From: Rhodococcus rhodnii
GTDB taxonomy: Bacteria; Actinomycetota; Actinomycetes; Mycobacteriales; Pseudonocardiaceae
DNA length: 20,085 bases
NCBI GenBank assembly: GCA_000720375.1
Contig: JOAA01000071.1
Coordinates: 1 to 20,085, forward strand
Reading direction: 5' to 3'
Of this stretch, positions 15,033 through 20,085 are shown in pieces. Position 1 is the stretch's first letter. Each line of letters starts with the position of its first letter. The translations under genes and the position numbers were made by a program. A model generated the notes under the pieces. That model did not search any database. It had not been told where the DNA came from and saw nothing but the letters and a program-made list of their open reading frames with translations.

Positions 15033-16331
15033 ATGCTCAGCCCATTGAACTTGTCGCTGATCAACGGGCCCATCCCGGTCATCGCAACCGTCGCCGGTGT
15101 GCTCGCGCTGGTCGCTCTGGCAATCCGGAAGAACCGGACTTGGTGGACCCGGATCGTCCCGGCCGTGGTGCTGGCGTGCGCCGCTGTGACAGCCGGGCTG
15201 AAGCTCGTGGTCGACCACGTGTGGAAGCCGTGGCCGGAGCCGCTTCCCACGATCCTGGCGGTGTGGGCGGGCGCGGCGCTGCTCGCGGTGTGCCTGGCGG
15301 TCGCGCGACTGCGAGCAGGGCGGTGGTATTCGCGGGTACTGAGCGTGGTGCTGGTGCTGGTCGTGACGGCGAGCGCGGTGACGGCGGCGAACGCGTACTT
15401 CGGTTTCTACCCCACGCCACGCGCGGTGCTCGAGCTGTTCACGAACAACCGGGTCGACCTCGACGTGGCCGCGAAGCCGGCGTCGAGTGTGGTCGAGGTA
15501 CCTGCGGGCGGCAAGCTCGCCGACGTCTGGCAGAAGCCCGCGGACCTGCCCGAGCGGGGAACGGTGTCGGAGGCGCAGATTCCCGGTGCGTTCAAGGCAC
15601 GTCCGGCGTGGATCTACCTGCCGCCCGCGTACGCGGCCACGCCTCGCCCGCGGTTGCCGGTCCTGGTGTTGCTGCCGGGCCAGCCCGGTTCGCCGCGCGA
15701 CTGGTTCGACGCGGGCCGGCTCACCGAGCGCCTGGACGCGTTCGCGCGCGAGCATGACGGGCTGGCACCGATCGTGGTGGTGGCCGACCAGCTCGGCGCG
15801 CGGATGGCGAACCCGCTGTGCCTGGACTCGAAGCTGGGGCAGTCGGAGACCTATCTGGCCCGCGAGGTGCCCGAGTGGATCAAGCAGCGGCTGACGGTCG
15901 ACGAGCGCCGCGAGGCCTGGACCATCGCGGGTTTCTCCCAGGGAGGCACGTGCGCTGTACAGCTCGCGGTGCGCGCGCCGGACGTGTACGGGAACTTCAT
16001 CGACATCACCGGACAGCGCGAGCCTTCGCTCGGTTCCCGCGCCGACACGGTCAAGGCCGCGTTCGGTGGTGACGAGGCGGCGTTCGTGCGCGTCAATCCG
16101 ATGGACGTCCTTGCCCGCGAACGGTTCCCGCGGACAGCGGGTGTGATCGTCGCGGGACGTGACGACGTGCTCTACCGCCAGGCGGACGCCGAGGTGTTCG
16201 AGGCCTGTCGCAAGGCCGGTATGGACGTGTTGTGGAAGGAACTGCCGGGCGGGCACGACTGGAACGTGTGGCGACCGGGCCTCTACGACTCCTTGCCTTG
16301 GCTCGCCGCACGAACGGGCCTGAGCAGATGA
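15033..16331 (+). CDS. Membrane-anchored alpha/beta-hydrolase esterase
   Basis: The 432-residue product has four N-terminal membrane segments (about 12–31, 39–60, 71–92, 100–121). An extracytoplasmic putative esterase domain of the esterase D/mycolyltransferase type follows (about 185–430). The nucleophile elbow AGFSQGG gives Ser302; the GGHDW motif gives His408; Asp377 or Asp378 in AGRDD is the likely acid. GAGGA precedes the ATG. The next gene, 58 bases downstream on the same strand, is an MprF-like aminoacyl-phospholipid synthase. Hydrolases that remove amino acids from aminoacyl-phosphatidylglycerol are known in Gram-positives (AhyD of Enterococcus faecium), so a lipid-deacylating role is a reasonable inference; a trehalose or mycolate substrate is an alternative. 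Confidence 0.82.
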   Translation: MLSPLNLSLINGPIPVIATVAGVLALVALAIRKNRTWWTRIVPAVVLACAAVTAGLKLVVDHVWKPWPEPLPTILAVWAGAALLAVCLAVARLRAGRWYSRVLSVVLVLVVTASAVTAANAYFGFYPTPRAVLELFTNNRVDLDVAAKPASSVVEVPAGGKLADVWQKPADLPERGTVSEAQIPGAFKARPAWIYLPPAYAATPRPRLPVLVLLPGQPGSPRDWFDAGRLTERLDAFAREHDGLAPIVVVADQLGARMANPLCLDSKLGQSETYLAREVPEWIKQRLTVDERREAWTIAGFSQGGTCAVQLAVRAPDVYGNFIDITGQREPSLGSRADTVKAAFGGDEAAFVRVNPMDVLARERFPRTAGVIVAGRDDVLYRQADAEVFEACRKAGMDVLWKELPGGHDWNVWRPGLYDSLPWLAARTGLSR

Positions 16332-16364
16332 ACCCTGAGCAGATGAACCCTGTGCAGATGACTG
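16320..16364 (+). repeat. 15-bp tandem repeat carrying three in-frame stop codons
   Basis: CTGAGCAGATGAACC occurs at 16320–16334 and exactly again at 16335–16349; 16350–16364 is a diverged third copy. Each copy encodes Leu-Ser/Cys-Arg-stop in the esterase frame, so the end of the gene has been triplicated. Confidence 0.9.
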
Positions 16365-16389
16365 CGGTGACCACCGGGAAACGAGAGAC

Positions 16390-18837
16390 ATGAGCACACA
16401 ACTGGACCGGATCACGAGGCTGATCGGCAGGCTGTTGCGGACCGCTCCGCTGACTTGTGTCTTCCTCATCGCGTTCTGGTCCATCGGCGCGCTGACTGGC
16501 GCGCTGGGCGGCCCGAACGACGGGCTGCTCGCGCGGATCGGCTTCGGCACCGGCAGTCCGTTGTGGACGGCACTCTCCTCTGCGCTGTGGGCCATGGATC
16601 TCACGGGTTACGTGGTAACCACTGCGCTGCTGCTCGTCTTCGGCACGCTGACCGAACGTGAGCTCGGTGCCCTGCGCACCGCGGCGATTTTCCTCGCCTC
16701 CCACGTGATCGGGGTGTTCCTGGGACTGGGGGTGGTGCAGCTCGGCAGCACCCTGCAGTGGTCCTGGCTGGAGTCGCTCACGGGCGAGGTCGCGGCCGGC
16801 CCGTCGATCGGCGGGGTGGGACTCGCACTGGCGTGCACGTTCCGCATGCCGGCGTTGTGGCGGCGCCGCGTCCGGCTCATGACAGCACTGTCGCTGCTGG
16901 TGCTCACCTTGTACTCCGGGTGGCTGGAGGACCTGCTGAGGCTGACCGGTGGCATGGCCGGACTGCTGATCGGCCTGTTGTTCCTCCGCAAGGACACCGC
17001 CCGCACACCCCGGACACTGGCGGAGACGCGGGTTCTCGTCGGGCTTCTGGTGGCGGCGTCGGCGCTCGGACCGGTGGTGACGATGATGTCGCCGTTCCCG
17101 AACGGCCCGCTGTCGTGGTTCTCCGACGTGGTGGCCGTCGCCCAGCCAGCACAGTCGGACGTGGACCAGGCGTGTGCCTCGGACGCGGTCGAGCAATGCC
17201 GCACGATGTTGATCCAGCTGTCCTACGGCCGGTTCCCGGCGCTGGTGATGTCACTGCTGCCGGCGTTGCTGCTGCTGGTGCTGGCAGAAGGGCTGCGGCG
17301 CGGGCGGCGTTTCGCGTGGTGGTCGGCGCTGGGCTGCACCGTGGCGTACGCGGCGATCACCGGGTGGTACGTCGCGGAGGCCGCGCGGTTCCCGGATGCC
17401 GGTAACCTGGAGGTCGGTTTCTCCTACGGCGTGCCGATCCTGGTGCCGCTCGTCGTCACCGCCGTGCTGCTGTTGACGCGCAAGCACTTCACCGTGCGGC
17501 TTCCGCGGCACGCGATCCGGAAGTTCTGGCGGTTCACCCTGGGCAGCATCGGCCTGCTGTCCGCACTGTACGTGTTCGGCGGCTACCTGGTGCGCGACCA
17601 GTTCTCACCGCAGCCGGGTTTTCTCCAGCTGCTCGCCGACCTGCCGACGCGGTTCCTGCCGCCGGGCTACCTCGGGCTGGTGCCGTTGCAGTTCAAGGCA
17701 AACGGGTTCGCCGGCACGCTGCTGTTCGAGTACAGCGGCGTGGTGTTCTGGCTGATCGTGCTGGCGGGTTTGCTGATGGCATCGTGGCGCGCGTGGCCGT
17801 CGTCGTCGGAGAAAGAAGCGGCCCGCGCCCGCGAACTCGTGCGGCGGCACGGCGGTTCGTCGTTGTCGCATATGACCACGTGGCGCGGCAACCAGTACTG
17901 GTTCACCCCGGACGGCGAGACAGTGATCGCATACCGGGTGGTGGCCACGATCGCGCTCACCGTCGGCGACCCCGTCGGGCCCGCGCGGATGGACGCCGTG
18001 CGCGGATTTGCCGAGTTCTGCTCGGAAAACGGCTGGACGCCGTGCCTGTACAGCATCAGCGCCGAGACCAGGGACGAGGTCGCCCCGCTCGGTTGGCCGG
18101 CGGTGCAGGTCGCCGAGGACACCGTGATCGACCTCGACACGCTGGCCTTCACCGGCAAGAAGTGGCAGGACGTGCGCACCGCGCTGAACAAGGCGGCCAA
18201 GCAAGGCATCACCGCCGAGTGGTGCGCCTATGCCGACGCGCCGTTCGCGATCACCGACCAGGTTCGGTGGATCTCGGCGGAGTGGGTGGCCGACAAGGGT
18301 TTGCCGGAGATGGGCTTCACGCTCGGCAGCCTCGAGGAGCTCACCGGCGACGGTGTGCGGTGCCTGCTCGCGATCGACGCCGACCGCACCGTGCACGGCA
18401 TCACAAGCTGGCTGCCGGTGTACGCCGACGGCGAGGTCCGCGGGTACACGCTCGACTTCATGCGCCGCCGTGCCAACGGTTTCCGCGGCACGATGGAGTT
18501 CCTGATCGCCTCGGCCGCACTGGAGCTGAAGGACGAGGGAGTGCGGTTCCTGAGCCTGTCCGGCGCACCGCTCGCCCGGTTGGACCGGGGTGAACGTCCC
18601 CGTCTGCTGCAGCGGGTGCTGGACATCACAGGACAGGTCATGGAACCGGTCTACGGGTTCCGCTCGCTGTTCGCGTTCAAGGCGAAGTTCCAGCCGACCT
18701 ACCGGCCGATGTACATGGCCTACCCGGACGCCGCCGCGCTGCCCCGCATCGCCAACGCGGTCAGCCGCGCCTACCTGCCCCACGTCACTGTGCGCCAAGG
18801 CCTTCGCCTCGCCGCGAGGATGATCGGCCGCTCGTGA
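16390..18837 (+). CDS. MprF-like aminoacyl-phosphatidylglycerol synthase with rhomboid-like N-terminus
   Basis: The 815-residue product has two parts. Residues 1–470 are strongly hydrophobic with many membrane segments. The first 200 residues resemble a rhomboid fold: GPSIGG (137–142) sits where the rhomboid GxSG serine motif is expected, but LTGGMAGLLIG (185–195) lacks the catalytic His, so protease activity is doubtful. Residues 475–775 form a DUF2156/LPG synthase C domain (RRHGGSSLSHMTTW, GDPVGP, FSEN-type FCSENGW, RRRANGFRGTMEFLI, GFRSLFAFKAKFQP). This domain transfers Lys or Ala from tRNA to phosphatidylglycerol or diacylglycerol. Such modification lowers surface charge and protects against cationic peptides. 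It is probably co-transcribed with the upstream esterase. GAGAG lies just before ATG 16390. Confidence 0.85.
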   Translation: MSTQLDRITRLIGRLLRTAPLTCVFLIAFWSIGALTGALGGPNDGLLARIGFGTGSPLWTALSSALWAMDLTGYVVTTALLLVFGTLTERELGALRTAAIFLASHVIGVFLGLGVVQLGSTLQWSWLESLTGEVAAGPSIGGVGLALACTFRMPALWRRRVRLMTALSLLVLTLYSGWLEDLLRLTGGMAGLLIGLLFLRKDTARTPRTLAETRVLVGLLVAASALGPVVTMMSPFPNGPLSWFSDVVAVAQPAQSDVDQACASDAVEQCRTMLIQLSYGRFPALVMSLLPALLLLVLAEGLRRGRRFAWWSALGCTVAYAAITGWYVAEAARFPDAGNLEVGFSYGVPILVPLVVTAVLLLTRKHFTVRLPRHAIRKFWRFTLGSIGLLSALYVFGGYLVRDQFSPQPGFLQLLADLPTRFLPPGYLGLVPLQFKANGFAGTLLFEYSGVVFWLIVLAGLLMASWRAWPSSSEKEAARARELVRRHGGSSLSHMTTWRGNQYWFTPDGETVIAYRVVATIALTVGDPVGPARMDAVRGFAEFCSENGWTPCLYSISAETRDEVAPLGWPAVQVAEDTVIDLDTLAFTGKKWQDVRTALNKAAKQGITAEWCAYADAPFAITDQVRWISAEWVADKGLPEMGFTLGSLEELTGDGVRCLLAIDADRTVHGITSWLPVYADGEVRGYTLDFMRRRANGFRGTMEFLIASAALELKDEGVRFLSLSGAPLARLDRGERPRLLQRVLDITGQVMEPVYGFRSLFAFKAKFQPTYRPMYMAYPDAAALPRIANAVSRAYLPHVTVRQGLRLAARMIGRS

Positions 18838-18948
18838 CCAACCACAGTGGACCGAGCCGGTCGGCCCGAAAGGTCCGGCCGGGTGGCGGGGGCCGTACCC
18901 CAACCTGACGGATGGTCCCGTCACCCACCGCACCGCCAAAGTTACTGC

Positions 18949-20085
18949 ATGACACAGATGCCACCACCGCAGGACACCTCAACTGCGCAGGAGACATCGC
19001 CTCCCCAGTCCCAGACGCCGGCTGCATCGATGGGGCGTCTGGTCGGCGTGGATCTGGCCCGCGCGCTGGCCGTGTTCGGCATGTACGTCGTGCACCTCGG
19101 CCCCTCGATAACCGACGCAACCGGCATCGGCGCCTGGGTGCGGCACCTGACGGAGGGCCGTTCGTCGGCCCTGTTCGCCACGCTCGCCGGGTTCTCGCTG
19201 ATGCTGATCGCCGGCCGCCTTGAGCCGAAGACCGGTGTGGCCGGACGGCAGGCGAAGGCCCGGATCGCGATCCGAGCCGTGATCCTGCTCGTCCTGGGCA
19301 CCGTGATGATCACGTTCTATGGGGATGTGGTGATCCTCGCCTCCTACGGGCTCTTCTTCCTGCTGGCCATGCCACTGCTGCGACTGAGCGCCAAGACACT
19401 CGCGATCATCGCGGCCGGGATCGCCGTCGCCGGGCCGCTGCTGGCCTTCGGCCTCAAGTTCCTGATCACCGAGCCGGCCAAGGCTGCCATCAAGGCCTAC
19501 GACCCACTCGCCCAACTCGGCGGCGCGGGACTGCTGGACCTGCTGCTCACCGGCTTCTACCCGGCGATCCCCTGGATGGCGTTCATCATCGCCGGCATGG
19601 CACTGGGCCGGCTGGACGTGTCCTCCGGCGCTGTGCGGCGGCGGCTGGCCGTGTTCGGTCCCGCCCTCGCCGTGTTCGCCTACGGCACCTCCTGGCTGCT
19701 GGCCCAGCTGATCGACGGCGTCCGGGAAGCCGCGGAGATGCAGAGCGCCAGGGGACCCGGCCCCGGCGGCTCGGGTATGGGCAAGGGACCGAAGGACCTC
19801 GGCGCGGTCGGTGACATGATGCCGCCCAACTCCCCTGGATCGGCTTGGTCGCTGCTGACCTCGGGGCCGCACAGCGGAATGCCGTTCGACATCATCGGCT
19901 GCGTGGGAGTCGCGATCACCGTGATCGTGCTTGCGATGATGGCGATCGACCGCCTGCCGCTGCTGCAGCGCCTGGCCGCACCGATCATCGCCGTGGGCAC
20001 CATGTCCCTGACCGCCTACGTCGGCCACTTCGTGCTGATCCCCCAGATGTCCGGGGCGTCCGGAGCCTCCGGGATCGGCGTGTCC
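18949..20085 (+). CDS. Polytopic membrane protein, DUF418/YeiB-like, cut by window edge
   Basis: An open frame of 379 codons runs from ATG 18949 to the end of the window without a stop. After a Pro/Gln/Thr-rich start, GRLVGVDLARALAVFGMYVV (28–47) and HLGP match the first helix of the DUF418/DUF1624 acyltransferase-like family (R..GxDxARxLAxxGM). GRSSALFATLAGFSLML and the FYPAIPWMAFIIAGMALGRL helix follow. About nine membrane helices are visible, and a Gly/Pro/Met-rich loop lies near residue 270. Relatives include YeiB and heparan-glucosaminide acetyltransferase-like proteins; the substrate is unknown. No ribosome site precedes ATG 18949, ATG 18958 or ATG 19030, so the start is uncertain and may be leaderless. 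The 3' end lies outside the window. Confidence 0.8.
   Translation, partial: MTQMPPPQDTSTAQETSPPQSQTPAASMGRLVGVDLARALAVFGMYVVHLGPSITDATGIGAWVRHLTEGRSSALFATLAGFSLMLIAGRLEPKTGVAGRQAKARIAIRAVILLVLGTVMITFYGDVVILASYGLFFLLAMPLLRLSAKTLAIIAAGIAVAGPLLAFGLKFLITEPAKAAIKAYDPLAQLGGAGLLDLLLTGFYPAIPWMAFIIAGMALGRLDVSSGAVRRRLAVFGPALAVFAYGTSWLLAQLIDGVREAAEMQSARGPGPGGSGMGKGPKDLGAVGDMMPPNSPGSAWSLLTSGPHSGMPFDIIGCVGVAITVIVLAMMAIDRLPLLQRLAAPIIAVGTMSLTAYVGHFVLIPQMSGASGASGIGVS

Noticed and set aside
14886..16604. Long minus-strand open frame (572 codons) opposite the esterase
   Set aside because: Arg/His-rich shadow spanning a terminator and two genes; the plus-strand esterase has clear catalytic motifs.
17605..18939. 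Minus-strand frame of 444 codons opposite the MprF-like gene
   Set aside because: Shadow of a well-supported plus-strand domain; low-complexity His/Arg/Gln composition.
18838..18948. Possible terminator after the MprF-like gene
   Set aside because: Only 5-bp GC stems could be formed, with no T-run; not distinguishable from chance in GC-rich DNA.
1..20085. CRISPR array, rRNA or intact tRNA
   Set aside because: No regularly spaced direct repeats of CRISPR type, no rRNA motifs, and the only tRNA-like sequence lacks its 5' half.

Overview
The window is GC-rich with a strong G/C bias at third codon positions. It carries families typical of multicellular actinomycetes: a Methyltransf_19/DUF574 SAM methyltransferase, an XRE–DUF5753 regulator, Spo0M, an actinobacterial DUF5662 protein and LamG/GH43 secreted glycosidases. 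A Pseudonocardiales or Streptomyces-like soil actinomycete fits best; the genus cannot be fixed from the sequence.

Region 1 (1–3600) is a graveyard of accessory genes with two intact ones, a DUF5662 protein (+) and a DUF574 methyltransferase (-). Around them on the minus strand lie a frameshifted SUKH (SMI1/KNR4) immunity-type gene, an integrase C-terminal scrap, an ABC ATPase cut off at its Walker A site, a possible small Cys-rich protein behind a perfect 40-bp palindrome, and a decayed secreted Thr/Ser-rich repeat protein. Nothing recognisable lies in 1–261.

Region 2 (3700–5350) holds two secreted proteins in tandem. One is a small lectin-like beta-sandwich candidate. The other is an eqolisin (peptidase G1)-like protein whose catalytic Glu appears to be lost.

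Region 3 (5590–7000) is a scar zone: the C-terminal and middle parts of one integrase-type transposase family, an IS630-type remnant, and the 3' half of a tRNA-Val(GAC) with nearby 8-bp repeats, which looks like an integrative-element attachment site.

Region 4 (7020–11190) is one large secreted glycosidase gene with two GH43 catalytic domains, two LamG domains and two bacterial Ig-like domains. Two LacI-type operators lie upstream of it, one over the -10 element. The pair suggests sugar-induced degradation of arabinose- or xylose-containing polysaccharide.

Region 5 (11200–12640) holds an internally deleted transposase copy fused to a truncated small gene, and an XRE regulator whose DUF5753 sensor domain has lost its middle.

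Region 6 (12640–20085) looks like ordinary chromosome: a GlsB-type membrane protein and Spo0M, each preceded by a copy of a diverged repeat; a strong terminator; a membrane-anchored esterase followed by an MprF-like aminoacyl-phosphatidylglycerol synthase with a rhomboid-like N-terminus; and the start of a polytopic DUF418/YeiB-like protein that runs off the right edge.
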